Shown piece by piece: positions 24,242-36,803 of a DNA stretch of 64,000 bases (its first letter is position 1; each line of letters opens with the position of its first letter). The notes beneath the pieces were generated by a model. That model searched no databases. It worked only from the letters and a program-made list of their open reading frames with translations, and was not told the origin of the DNA. The position numbers and the translations under genes were made by a program. The stretch covers positions 1,422,467-1,486,466 of the forward strand of contig KZ627161.1 of assembly GCA_002917775.1 (NCBI GenBank). The letters run 5' to 3'. This DNA is from Glaciozyma antarctica PI12 (Eukaryota; Basidiomycota; Microbotryomycetes; Kriegeriales; Camptobasidiaceae).

Positions 24242-25993
24242 CTACTCGGGCCTAACATGCATCCTCATCTCCCCAACCTTCTCCATCGGATTCCCACCCC
24301 TCTGCTTATAACCCTCTCCCTTCCTCGTCCCCTCCTCATCCCCCGGCACCACCTTCTCCCCCAAAATCTCGCCCGCCGTCCCCGCGCCACTCAGGAACTC
24401 CAACGAAGCTTCGACGAACTTGTTCATCGCGAGGTGGGCGTCGACGCGTGCGCCGGAGCGGCGGGAGAGGAAAGGTTGGATGAGGGGAAAGTCGGAGAAG
24501 GAGAGGTGGATGGATCCGACTGCGTTCGCGAGAGGTCAGCGATGCGGAGGAACGGGAGGCGAAGGACGAACCGAGGGTGACGAGCCAGGCTTGAGCGTCG
24601 TTCTTGACGCCTTGAACGATCGCTCGCACGGATTGGTAGTGCGGAGTCCAGAGCGTAAAGGCTTCGCTGTTGATGACGAGAAGAGGAACTTCGATGTCGG
24701 TCCCTGTATTGCCGTTGAAAGAGGCGCTGGGATCTAGCGGGGCAGATTCGTTGTTGATCAAGGGGATGGGGGTCCACCCAAGGGTCGAGAGTGATGCCTC
24801 GGAGGAAAGGGAAGGCTGAGCCGCGTCGAAGGACTTGAAGCTGGAGGGAGCGAGGTCAGCGAGTTCCTTCGCAGGGAGAAGGAAAGGCGCACAGTGGTTG
24901 CGCCGCCAAAGGAGTGCCCCGCCATGGTGATCTCCCGCTTCAAATCGATGCGACCTGCCCAAGAAGACAGGTCCGCTGCGCCCACCGCTGATGCTCGCCG
25001 GTTCTCCTTCGAGACCGCTGCTCCCTCGCCATCGTTGACGCGCTTCAGCACATCGAGGACCGAGGATATCTCCGCTAGACGCATGATGAGCTGCTCTTTG
25101 CGGAACTCGAGCTGCGTGAGCGTCGGATGAGGAAGTTGGAAACTGTGGGCAAGGTCAGCGAGGCCTTCGACGAGATAAAATCGACGCACGTCAGGTCGTC
25201 GACCTTGAGGTAGTCTACGATGTGCTCTCCTTCCCCCGACCGCACCACGCTTATTGGCCCTGAGCCATCGCGGTGCTCGATCGCAGCGACGATATAACCC
25301 CTCGACGCCATCTCGCCCGCGTACTGAGAGTACGTAGTCCTTCCTCCTCCCAACCCTACAATATGTAACCCAAATAAGCTCCTCTTCCGTTCAAGCAGCA
25401 AACCGACTCACCGTGCGAGAAGACCAACAGAGGGAACTGATCCGCTCTATCCACGAGCGTATTCTCCGACGCGCTCCCACCCCTCGGCATCCGCTCACTC
25501 ATCACAACCGTTCCCTCCTCCTTTACTCCGACGACTTTGTCCGCAAGCGAAGCATCCATCCATGCGGGAAGCGAGGTCGATCCAGCGAGCAGCCAGAACG
25601 CCGGAAGCAGGAGCCACTTGGGTTTCCCAAGGAAGCGGGCGTAGCCGGCTGTGGTGGTGGAGAGAGGTCGTTGAAGCCAGTCCATGTGCTTGCCGGAGCC
25701 CTTGCTGCCGGCCGGGTAGAATAGAGTAAAGAGGACGGTCTCCATCTGAAACGCCGAGGGTTAGCTGAGCAGGAGGAAGGGAAGCTGTGGCGGACCTGGA
25801 GAGCTGGTTGTCCATTAGCTTTTAGCACGGCGGTGCCAAAGGACTGGACGGGCGTAGGTACTTCGACGTCGATCGTGCCAACTGCGAGCGAGAGAAGGTG
25901 AGCTCGGAGTTTCAATCGAGAGGGATCGAGGGCAGGGAACGGACCTTGGTACGCGCCTCCGTACTGAGGGAGCTTATTAGAGAAGATGGGCAT
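24242..25993 (-). CDS. Platelet-activating-factor acetylhydrolase-like phospholipase A2 (group VII/VIII type)
   Basis: Family knowledge: these serine hydrolases remove short or oxidised sn-2 acyl chains from phospholipids. Seen: the start MPIFSNKLPQYGGAYQ (ATG 25993), a beta-sandwich-like entry VGTIDVEVPTPVQSFG, and LFTLFYPAG. PLLVFSHGLGGGRTTYS provides the oxyanion region and GYIVAAIEHRDGSG follows. The nucleophile elbow is GHSFGGAT at about 24895-24920. INSEAFTLW comes later, and the catalytic His lies in SVHLSFSDFPLIQPF. All expected family blocks are present across several small introns. A hydrophobic segment (KWLLLPAFWLLAG) near 25590-25630 may be a membrane-interacting helix. I see no secretion signal at the first residues, which suggests an intracellular enzyme. 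The C-terminal tail (about 55 residues) is polar and not conserved. The gene is divergent from the proteasome gene across 175 bp. Confidence 0.87.
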
Positions 25994-26168
25994 GGCAGAA
26001 TCGAATCTAGAGAGTGCACAGAGAGGCGAAAGGACAACAGCCGAAGAGCAGGGCGAGCGCTGACGACGTCCTCCTCGTCCTCTCTCCGCCCACGACGCTT
26101 GCTTCTCACCAGCCCCGCCGCTGCATCTCGCCGTTACCAAGGTACTCGCCCATCTACGCCAGACCCCG

Positions 26169-27481
26169 ATGAATCACTTCCCCAGCACCTCGTGGTACGT
26201 TCCCTGTTCCTCCTCCCTCTCGACCTCCACCTAACCGCTCTTCATCCACAGGGGCAAGCCGCGCAACGACTCCCTCGACCCCTACGCCACCTTCCCCATC
26301 CACCAAGGCCGTGGCGCCTCTATCCACTCGACAACAGACACATTCACGGACGGCGTTCAGCGCACTCAGTCAGTCCCTCTCGCGCGCGCGGCAGGAGGGA
26401 GGAGGAGCTGACGAGTACGCGTACGCACAGGCAACCAATCGTGACGGGAACGAGCGTGCTGGGAATCAAGTTCAAGGGAGGCGTCATGCTCGCAGCGGAT
26501 AACCTTGGTGCGTCGCAAGCTCCCTCTCTCCTCTCACTCGCGCTGGAGCAGGACAGGACGGGGACCAAGGATGGCAGCTGACGGAGTGTGTGTTGGCGTG
26601 TTCCAGCTTCCTACGGATCGCTGGCTCGGTTCAAGGACATCAAGCGTTTGCATCCTGTTGGCACTCACACGATTCTTGGTGCATCGGGCGACATGGCGGA
26701 CTACCAGATGGTGCAGCGGATGCTCGAGAACCTTATGTGCGCCTTGCTGCCTTGCCAAACGCTTCTGGAACTCTGCTGACCCGCTGGCACGAACGCCAGG
26801 ACGAGCGAATCCATCCTCGAGGACGGCCACACCCTCTCCTCGAGCCAGATCTACGAGTACCTCAGCAACGTCATGTACCAGAAGCGATCCAAGTTCGACC
26901 CCTTCTGGAACGCGTTCCTCGTCGGTGGTGTCGAGAAGGGCGAGCCGTACGTTCCCCCTCCCTCCTGCTCAGCAGCTACTCACCCCGCGCACGCAGGTTC
27001 CTCTCGTACGTCGACCTCCTCGGCACGACCTACTCCGCTCCCTCCCTTGCGACTGGATACGGAAACCACCTCGCTCAGCCTCTCCTTCGCCGTGCGCTCG
27101 AGAAGCTCGGTCCGGATGGGCACAAGCACCTCGAGGAGAAGGACGCGCGCGCGGTCATGGAGAACGCGATGAAGGTGCTGTTCTACCGCGATGCGAGGAG
27201 TTTGAACAAGGTGCGTTCGCTGGTCTTTCCTCCTGCGGTGTGGAAGGAATAGGGCCGCGAGGACGGGAGCTGACTTCGTGCCTCCCTTCCCAGTTCCAAA
27301 TCGCGACTGTGACGGCGGAGCGTGGCGTCGAAATCTCCGAGTCTATGACGGCACCGACAGAGTGGGGATTCGCAGAAGGACTACGAGGCTGTGAGTTTGC
27401 TTCGTTTGGGATCGCTCGCGTCGGAAAGAGGGAAGCTGATGCGTTGCTCTTGCAGACGGAAACTCGGACGAGACGTCGTAG
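26169..27481 (+). CDS. PRE4: 20S proteasome subunit beta-7 (yeast Pre4 / human PSMB4)
   Basis: This is a structural beta subunit of the 20S core, with no protease activity of its own in this family. Seen: exon 1 MNHFPSTSW (26169-26194), a propeptide, then [88 protein letters not shown] and [14 protein letters not shown]. The final short exon ends SDETS before TAG at 27481. These blocks match PSMB4 in order and spacing, and the length (about 270 residues) is normal. The presence of the QQPIVTGTS entry fits the non-catalytic beta-7 position. A proteasome-element-like regulator site was looked for in the 175-bp divergent upstream region and not recognised. Confidence 0.95.
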
Positions 27482-27657
27482 GGAGTTGGAGTGGAGGAGA
27501 GCTGTGTGCAATGAGCTTGAGATCGTATCCCGTATGCTCGCTGAGAGCAGAGAGAGGAACAGAAAGTACCGCGAGCGGGCTCATCTCCTCGCGCAACCAG
27601 CTGTACAACACGAAGCCGTCCCGGCTCCCTCTCCATTCCTCCCACGCCCAACCCACT

Positions 27658-28144
27658 CTAATCCTCTACATTCTTCTCCACAAAAGCTTTGATCATCGCC
27701 TCGATCTCGCTCCTCACCGCCTGCGGCACCGTATCTGTCTCCACCTCATCAGCTCCCCTCTCTCCCACACAGCCTGGAACGCACCTAGAGCTACCGGTTC
27801 AATATCCTTCACCAATCCCTGGAGGTTCGGCGGGTCCTGAGCTCTCGCCTTCTCTGCGCGCCCGAAAGGGGATCAGCTGCCTCCTCTTCAGCTCCCCGAG
27901 AGAGAGGCGTACCACGCGCTACGCCCCGCAGCTGATCCTCCCAGCCTGAATCCTCCAGACGAGTCTTGAATACCGCTAGAAGCCTGTGCGGAAGGTGAGC
28001 AGAGAGGAAGGAGGAGGGAGAGGGAACGCACTTCTCGTACTCGCCGCTTTGGATCAGTCGAGCGCGGAGAGCGGCTTGGAGCTCTTCTTGAGATTGAGCG
28101 TTGGTGCTGGGAGCGGCGTTGGAGGAAGGTTGGGAGGTCGACAT
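27658..28144 (-). CDS. SUS1: SAGA/TREX-2 subunit Sus1 (ENY2)
   Basis: Sus1/ENY2 is a tiny helical protein shared by the SAGA deubiquitinase module and the TREX-2 mRNA-export complex at nuclear pores. Seen: the N-terminal helix ELQAALRARLIQSGEYEK (ATG at 28144), then FKTRLEDSGWEDQLRG after an intron. Next come PPNLQGLVKDIEPVAL and, after another intron, VPQAVRSEIEAMIKAFVEK ending NVED before TAG at 27658. The family usually has about 95-110 residues, and this model agrees. Multiple introns in so short a gene echo yeast SUS1, which is unusual there for having two regulated introns. Whether splicing is regulated here cannot be told from sequence. SPT7, from the same complex, lies upstream in the window. 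Confidence 0.92.
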
Positions 28145-28435
28145 GAGTGTTGAAGAGCAAGAGGCTGCCCCTCGGATCCTCGGACTTGGCGCTCTCCGTT
28201 CTGTCAGAGCTCTCTTCGACGCAAAGGTTGCTCACAGAGTGGATTGCCAGGATAGTGCTACTAGCTAATAAAGGGATCTTGGATCTACGAGACTAGAAAA
28301 GGGTATAAAATCGCGATCAACGAACGGACAAAGGGAATGAGCGACGGAGGGTGGTAGGAGGGTTGCGAGTGAGGACGGCGAGGGGGAACGACAAGGGGAG
28401 ATTAGGGAGGAACAAACGAAGAGATCTACTCGGGG

Positions 28436-31400
28436 GCTGCGCCGAACCCAAACTGGGTGAGTCGAACATCGCGGTTCTTGCTCCCGCCGTTCGAATCGCG
28501 GTCCTCGTACAATCCTACGATCCCTGCGACGCGCGTCGAGAACTGCGACGAATCCGACATGAACGTGTCGCGCTGCCGAATCTCCTCGTCGACCTAACAA
28601 AGGAGTCAGCGAACGAAAGGGAGAACGACGTGCGAAAGGACGTACGGGGACTTCGGCGTCAGGCTTGGGAGAGGGTGGTAGGGACTCATGGCGAGCTGGC
28701 CGACCGACCGCGATAGGCGCAAGAGGTTTCGGCGGCGTAGGAAGCGGTCGAACGGCCTGAGGCGGGGAGACGACGTTGATCCCTGGCACGACGACGGCCT
28801 GAACGTCGAGACCATGAGGGAACGACCTTGAACCTCGGAAGAGGACTGTCCCTTCTTGCACGTCTTCGTCCTCGATACCGCCGTACGGGTCGTCGTCGTC
28901 CGTCGTCATCTTGTCGGGGGTCGTGCCCGAGTAGACGCTGGCGCGTACTTCTCCGGACTTGGAAGGAGGGAGGGGAGGGACGACGTCGGAGGGAGATCGT
29001 GAGCGAGTGCGTTGGATGGTTGGCGTCGAGCCAGTATCGTTCGACTGCGGGACCGAATCGTCAGAGGTTGCGTGAGACGCCGACGGAGAAGATACGACGC
29101 ACCGACCCATCGTAATTCTCTTGCAAAGGCGTCGAAGGTTCGCTGAACGTCGGTGAGACAGGAGAGACGGGAACATGCTCGCCTGAGCCGTTCTTGACCT
29201 TGCGAGATCCGATCCTAGCAAGGAACCCTCGCGGCGCAGGCTTCGTGTACCCAACAGGCACTTGAGCGCCCCCGAACGCCGATTCCCGATGCTGGCTGCT
29301 GAGGGTACCGCCCACGCCGTGCCCGATGAACGCAGGAACCGTGTCCAGGTACTCCTCGGCGTCCATGACCGATGCGTGCCCGTGTCCCGCTCCCGTCGTC
29401 GAAATGTCCGAAGGCGCGAGATTGACGCTCGAAAGCGACATCATCTTGGTCAAGCCGTTCTCGGACGTAAAGACTGATTCGTCGATGCGGCGGGGAGCGG
29501 TGGCGGTGTAGGGAACTGAGGCGGGCGCGGGGATGGTGAAATGAGTGCTTTGGGTGACGTTCAGGCGAGGAGTGGGCGACTTGGTGGTGCTCTTCCTTCG
29601 CACGGCGCGCATGAACGAGACGCGCTTGCTCGCCTTCTTCTGCCACACCCAAGACAGCTCATCAGCGCTACTCGCCGGAATCCGAGCGAAACACTAACCT
29701 TGCCATCCCGCAACTCATCCCTGTACTCCTTCGGCACAAACTCCTCAACCAAGACCCACCGATCCTCCGTCCTCATCTCCCCCGGCGTCGAGATCCTCCC
29801 TCTCGCAATCTCTCCGTCCCTCGCACGTCCTTTCCACTGCACGAACGCAAAGTTGCTCTCCTTAAGCTCGTCGCGCGCCCATCCACCGCTGACGAGCACG
29901 TCGGCCCAGGCTTCGAACCAGTTGGCGTCGACGAGGAGGCGTCCTTCCTCGTGCGGAGTCTGCAGGGCTCAGCATCAGTTCGACATCTCTCAGAGGTAGA
30001 ACAGCGACTGACAGTGTCGTAAGGGAACGCCGGAAGAGCCTTCTCCGTCGCAAGAAGACGTTCCGACATGGCTTTCTGCGAACTGGGCCATGTATTGACG
30101 CGCTGCGAGATGTTCTGGTGGAAGATGAGGTCGGCGGGCGCGAACGTCTCTCGTCCTGCAAATCCCGAGCTCGCGAACGTTCCCTGGAGATCAAGCAGGT
30201 CAGTGTGAGAACGCACAGCGAGTGAGGACCAAAACGTACCCAGTCCATCGTCTCGTGCTTCGCTCGCACCGCCGAACGTTCTCCCTCGGTCAAGTCGAAC
30301 TCGAGCTTTCCAGCATCGACCTCCTTGAATCCGAAGTCCCCAAACTTGCCCCATTCCTACGCGACCGCAAGCAAAGTCAGCTCCAGCCACACGACGCCGA
30401 AACGAATGCCTAGCTACCTTCTCCACAACCGTCTTGTACCGCTGCATCTCGCCCTCGTCATCGTCGTCGTCGAGCTGCGAGTTTGTGCGAATGTTGAGGA
30501 GATGCCGGTACTGCGCCGTGAAGACAGGAGGAGCTTTGGCGAGCTTCACCAGGGACGACGAAGAGGAGGAAGAGAGGTGAGGGAAGAAGAGGGACCAGTC
30601 GGGGCTGTGCGGGACCTCCCAGGACCTGCGTACGTAAATGGTGGTCAGGAAAGGCCAGCAAGGAGGAGGAGAACACGCACCCGACGCTTTGGATGAGGTT
30701 CCGAGAGTGGAAGCGAGCGAGTCGGCGAACGCGGGTCACTTCCTCGACGCGAGCGCCTTTGGGGACTTTGGGGAGAGCGTTGAGGGAGTACGAAATGTTG
30801 AGAACTCGAGGGTAGCCTGCGATGAGCTTCTCCAAGTGGGTTGGAATCTGTCCCGTCGCTGCTTTCTGGTCCCGGATCTGTGGTCGTCGAGTGTTAGCTC
30901 TGAGCGCGGAACGAAATGCGGTTGACGCACGAAGGCGAGGAGGATGTGCTCCAGCGCGTCGGTTCCTCGCTGCCATTCTTGATACGTCGCATCGAATGGC
31001 TGGTCGTCCGCTAGTCCGAAGACATAGGGCGAGAAGAGGGAGGCGAGCTTGCGCGGGGTCATGCCGTTCGAGGCAGAGTAGGCCGCGACGCTGCTGAAAA
31101 GCTCGAGGAGGGTGCCGAGGAGGTTCGAATTGTGGTTCGGTAGACGGGTGATGAGGTGGCTGGTGCAGTAGCGAGCGGGATAGGATTCCGCTGTTGACAA
31201 GGGATCAGCTGCGTCGTTCGCAGAGGGCTTCTCGGGCACCAACTCGCCCTTCTCGCCGGCTTTGAAGCTCGCGTACGTGTCCCAGCTCAGGAATCCTCGC
31301 TCTCTGGATCAACGGAGAGGCAGTCAGCTCCCCTTGTCCTTGCCCCAGCTACGTCACCCCACGCACCCTTTGTCGTTGACCAGCCGTGCCATCCCCCACT

Positions 31401-32029
31401 TCAAGTGAGCTCCAACCGAAAGCGGTGCAGCGAGGTGCAAGTCTGCAACACAGTCAAACGGGTCAGTTCCTTGAGGACCTCGCGAGAGCACAGCAGCGCG
31501 ACCCACCATAAGCCCACGTCTGCCGATCAGCGAGGTAAGAGCGGATAAGCTGGCACGCTCCGTCCAAGGTAATATCCAACGCCATCGAGCTCAGAATCAG
31601 CGGGGTGTTGAGCCCTGCGCCCCCGCCAGATCAGCTCACCGCCCCCTCACGCTCAGGAGGACCTAACGCACCTCTCGTCCTAATCTCGTACGAACACCTC
31701 CCTACAATCTCCCCCACCGCACCAACAGACAGCTCCCTCGTCGTCTCGATAGGCCCATAACCAAAGAGCAACTGCAGCTCCTCCTCCTCTCCGACCCCGT
31801 AGCCCGATCCAAACGCCTTGCTGTCGGACCCGAGGAACGCAGGCTGCGGCTTGATCTCGCGTCCAAAGTCGTCGACGTGTAGTTTGGCGCCCGCGGTGGC
31901 GATCTCGGAAGTGGTGGAGAGGGAGGGGGCGCGGGAGGCTTTGGTGGAGCGGGGGGAGGTCGATTTGGAGGGTGGACTGGGGGGCGTGCTGCTGGCTTTG
32001 AACTTCTTGCGCCCGAAAAGGCTGCTCAT
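28436..32029 (-). CDS. MSB1: Msb1/Mug8-domain morphogenesis protein (RhoGAP-like fold)
   Basis: Msb1 (budding yeast) and Mug8 (fission yeast) link Cdc42/Rho1 signalling to polarised growth and wall synthesis. Seen: the start MSSLFGRKKFKAS (ATG 32029), a Ser/Pro-rich leader, then LQLLFGYGPIETTRELSVG. The domain continues through LILSSMALDITLDGACQLIR, HLKWGMARLVNDKGERGFL, TPRKLASLFSPYVFGL and GYPRVLNISYSLNALPKVPK. The later part is rich in ETMDW/TFASSGF-type conserved blocks, then DRWVLVEEFVPKEYRDELRD. The C-terminal third is low complexity with Ser/Thr/Pro (potential phosphosites). It ends in VRLTQFGFGAAPE at 28436. More than ten short introns are visible. The domain lacks an obvious RhoGAP arginine finger, as in the family. 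Orthology to Msb1/Mug8 is at domain level only. Confidence 0.82.
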
Positions 32030-32381
32030 GGTTGAGCGGAGAACGTGGTCTTGAACGAGTGGGCGACTTGAGGGGAGGACAAGGGAGGAGGGAGAGGAGT
32101 GCGCAGCGGTCGGTGCACCGCTCTCTCCACTTTCACTTCCAAATCAACTCTCTCTCCAAAGGAAGGCTAGCAGAGTGGTTTATGGAGGGCTTAGGAAGAG
32201 CAAAGGACGTCGAACGATTCACCGCACCGCTGGCGTAGCTGACAAAGGTGCGAAGTAAACACGACGTTGCGGCTTGCTCTCGAGCTCGCAGCAGCTGCCA
32301 GCGTCCTCCTCTTTTCTCTCCGACGCAGAGCAAGCGAAACGCCACCGAAGTAACACTTCCAACAGCGAGCTCGAATTCCCT
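32030..32381. promoter_or_regulatory. MSB1 upstream region / ACL4 3' flank
   Basis: This 352-bp stretch has no supported gene. It presumably contains the MSB1 promoter and the ACL4 terminator. A tRNA-like A box (TAGCAGAGTGG, 32168-32178) is present, but no matching T arm or cloverleaf follows. Confidence 0.4.
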
Positions 32382-33915
32382 CTATTCCTCCATCGCATCC
32401 TCCCCCTCACTCTCATCCTCCCACTCCTCTCCACCCTCCTGCTGCCCCACACTCGCCACCACTCCCTTCTCCTCCATCCACCCCAAAATCTCACTCACAT
32501 GCGCCATTTGCTCCGGATCTGACCCTTCAGGATCCCTTTCGTCCAACTGTCGCTCCATCAGCCTTGATCCTTCGCACGCGGAAAGAAAGGGACGTACGCG
32601 GAGGTAGTTCTCCAGACATAGCCGGCCTTCGCTCCAGCATTCTGAGCGACTTTCTTCATCCTCCTCGTTCCGGGGTGCATCCCCTCGTTTCTCGCCCAGG
32701 AGCCACCATGCCCATCCGCTGAGGTACCACACTTCCGCATCCTCATCGTCCTCATTCTCCAGTCGCTGCAGGATCTCGAGCGCCGAGGCATAGAGGGATA
32801 TCTCCACGAAGAGTTTGGCGAGGGAGAGACGCGTCGAGGAGGGGGGGTATTGCGCGGATTCTGAGGAGAGGTGAGTGAGGGTGCGGAGGAGGGGAGGGAG
32901 GGAACGTACCGGGGCTCAGCTTGCGCCAGAGAGACCAGCCCCGTAGTGCGGCTTCTTTGGCATCGGAAGGTCGTTCCTGACTCAGGCGTACGGAGGCGAG
33001 AGTCTGCGAAGGGAGTCAGAGCGAGAGTAGCGAATGGGCGAGGAGGGACGGACCTGGTAGACCTCTGGATCCAGAGGGTCGATAGAAGCTGCCATCGCCA
33101 GGTGCTTCTCGCAATTCTGTTCCGCCTCAGGATCGTAGCTGCATCGACATCAGCTCCCCACCTCTTTCGCTCCTCGCAAGGCGACTCACCAAAGATCCGT
33201 AAGGTACAACTCCGTCATCCCGACCAACGCCCGACTCGCACTCCTCCTCAACTCTCCCTCCTCCTCCAAATCCGGCGCAGAGCCCGCACCGCCATCGAGT
33301 CCCAGTTTAGCGCGTTCGATGACAGCGAGCTTGGACTGGAGGATGGAGAGGGCGTTGGAGAAGTGCGTGAGGGACTCTTCGGGAGTTGAGAGTTGGGCGA
33401 GGTAGAGGTGGGGTGCGGGAGAGGGGTCGGGGAGGGAGGAGGCGTGCTGGATTGAAAGGAGGAAGTGCTGGAGAGGGAGGGTGGGTTAGCTGCTGTTGCG
33501 AGGTGGTGTGGTCGTGTCCTCCCGCTCCTCTTTTGGTACGCCCTCCAAAGCAGAGCAAGCGTTCGTTCCCCCTTCCCTGTTCGCCCCCCCCCCCCCCACG
33601 CCTGTTCCCCACCCCGCACCAAGCCCGTCCAAAAAATTCTCTCACCTCCCTCGCCTCGTCCAGCTCTCCCAGCTCGAGTTCGACCGTCCCTAGGATCTCC
33701 AAGCTATCCATGAGGCCCTTGACATCCTCCGTATCGTTAGCGACGTTGACAGCAGCGATGCTGACGGCTTTCGCGAGCTCGTACTCGCACGAAGCGACGT
33801 GTTGAGCGGCTTGGAGGAGGAGCTCCGTGGTCGTGTACGTTGGCTCCGAGGTGGAAGCGATTGGGGTAGGCTCAACGCGAGCTGGGCGCTTGATCTTGTT
33901 CTTTGATCGTCCCAT
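32382..33915 (-). CDS. ACL4: TPR-repeat chaperone of ribosomal protein uL4 (Acl4)
   Basis: Acl4 binds newly made Rpl4/uL4 and escorts it to the pre-60S particle. Seen: a basic start MGRSKNKIKRPARVEP (ATG 33915), then TPR helices: YELAKAVSIAAVNVAN, SLEILGTVELELGELDEARE, LVGMTELYLTDLCYDPEAE, SIDPLDPEVYQTLASVRLSQ and LAKLFVEISLYASALEIL. The Acl4-typical VWYLSGWAWWLLGEK follows, and an acidic tail (WEDESEGEDAMEE) ends at 32382. The acidic C-terminus and WYLxGW block set it apart from generic TPR proteins. The first intron (about 33470-33640) carries a 14-base C homopolymer on the plus strand. An in-frame ATG at 33948 would add 11 residues (MLTSNRTTTTT); I prefer 33915 because the basic MGRSKNK entry looks like the conserved start. 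Confidence 0.85.
33584..33597. repeat. C14 homopolymer in ACL4 intron 1
   Basis: There are fourteen consecutive C residues on the plus strand (G on the ACL4 sense strand) inside the first ACL4 intron. It is the longest mononucleotide run noticed in the window. It could form G-rich structure in the pre-mRNA, or be length-variable. Confidence 0.9.
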
Positions 33916-34461
33916 CGTCGTCGTCGTCGTGCGGTTGGAGGTCAACAACCGGCGCGAAACGAACTTGCGATTTCGCGGTACCCAAGGCGCTTTCGTTTCG
34001 ATTTCCTCGAAGGAGCGGGAGAGCTCTACTCTGCTCTACGTGCATAGGTGCAGTTCAGTTCGATTGCTGTCCTCAAGGCGAAGCTTGGTCCGCCAGTTGG
34101 TTGTCGAGTCATTTGGAGTGCAAAAGAAGATAGGAGTTGCTTTGCGATCTCGCTCGACCGAGACCTTCTTCCTCTTTTACTTGGTTTACTCTCTCCTTTG
34201 CTGTTTCCTTCCTTTGTTCCTCGCCTGCTTGGTCACCGTTCGTTGTTCCAGGCGTCGAAAGAATAGCCGAACTCAGGCCTGAAAACGTCTCTCGTGACGC
34301 GCCCTCAGCAGGATCTCGCTACGGATCGCTTCTTCTCGACACTTCGCTCCTTTGACCTTTACCCTCACGCGAACTCCTTCAGCTCCTAGGGATCAGTTCA
34401 CTCTCTCAGCGCATTTACCTCCATCACACACTCAGTACACACCACCAGCCTCCACTCCAGC
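33916..34461. promoter_or_regulatory. Divergent region between ACL4 and the 88-codon gene
   Basis: About 546 bp. It has no ORF resembling a protein. The right part (about 34270-34461) is probably the transcribed leader of the small gene, because its first intron starts at 34463. There is no ATG in 34270-34461 on the plus strand, so the leader is free of upstream starts. Confidence 0.45.
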
Positions 34462-34992
34462 AGTGCGTTTCCTTCTAACGCGTCCTCGAGCTCGCGTGAC
34501 TGACCTCTCCTACTCCAGTGCCTCCTCGTTTTTTGCCGGCTCTCAATTTCTTTCTTGCTACCTCATCCCTCTCCTTCCAGGTACGTCAAAGCGCTTCTCC
34601 CTGGTCGAAAAGCAGCTGATCCGCGTTGCTTTGAGCAGCTTATGGTCCTCTACCCTTGGCACGTTCAACTCGATACCGCCTTCACACAGTACGCCTTCCT
34701 TCCCTTCCCCTTGCCCCATCTCCACCCCTCGCCCCCTCGCCCCATCGCCTCTCCTCCCTCTCCTCCGGCCCCTCCACCTCCCTCTCCTCCCACCCCTCCA
34801 CCCCCTCCACCCCCTACCAAGCTAACCCCCTCCCACAGACTCCGTTCCAGTTCCCAAAAGCAACTAGAAGAGCACATCGCGCACCACGATTCTCAACTCA
34901 ACAAGATCGAAGGTCATTTACAGGGATTGATCAATGGGATGAAGGAGGCTGGGTTGAAGGATACGGCGTTTAGGGGGGCGTTGAAGCCTTGA
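34462..34992 (+). CDS. Unrecognised 88-residue protein; ATG assembled by splicing
   Basis: I do not recognise this protein. Seen: three well-formed introns, 34463-34518 (GTGCGT donor, CTGAC branch), 34581-34638 (GTACGT, GCTGAT) and 34689-34838 (GTACGC, GCTAAC). Joining them puts base 34462 (A) next to 34519-34520 (TG) to make the first ATG of the transcript. The CDS is 1 + 62 + 50 + 154 nt = 267 nt, a whole number of codons ending in TGA at 34990-34992. The N-terminus is hydrophobic (LPALNFFLATSSLSF). The C-terminal half is helical, heptad-like and charged (QKQLEEHIAHHDSQLNKIE, HLQGLINGMKEAGL). It could be a small coiled-coil subunit of a larger assembly. Alternatively translation starts at the next ATG (34642), giving about 67 residues. 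Confidence 0.55.
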
Positions 34993-35299
34993 GTGGGGAG
35001 GGAGGGAGGGAGAGCTTGCAACTTTGTCGTTTTTGTTACCTGCGCGAGAGGGCGGAGGTGGCTTTTGTTGTGAGGAGGGTCGACGCGCGCGTGATCTGCT
35101 CTCGTTCCCTGCTTCCCTCGCTTCCCTCGCTTGTGTGCCGCCGCGCCCTTGTTCAGCTTCAGCGTGACTACGGCGCTCTCATCGGGACAAGCCTCGATGA
35201 CGCCTCGCTCCTCTCGCTCTCGACTCCTCGCTCCCGTTCTCGCACCCAACTTGTCGCAGCCCAGTAAAGCCCATTCTTTGCCCACCCCTTTCACCCCCT
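34993..35299. other. Convergent 3' intergenic region
   Basis: This 307-bp region lies between two facing stop codons. I see only short spurious frames; it presumably holds both 3' UTRs and terminators. Confidence 0.45.

Positions 35300-36803
<1,504 letters not shown>

Noticed and set aside
28264-28310. AATAAAG and TATAAAA elements on the plus strand
   Set aside because: Both flanking genes are on the minus strand, so neither a plus-strand promoter nor a poly(A) signal has a partner gene.
32161-32250. tRNA-like segment with a good A box (TAGCAGAGTGG)
   Set aside because: No T arm with the GGTTCGA-type B box and no pairing acceptor stem could be drawn; the downstream GTCGAAC lacks a stem.
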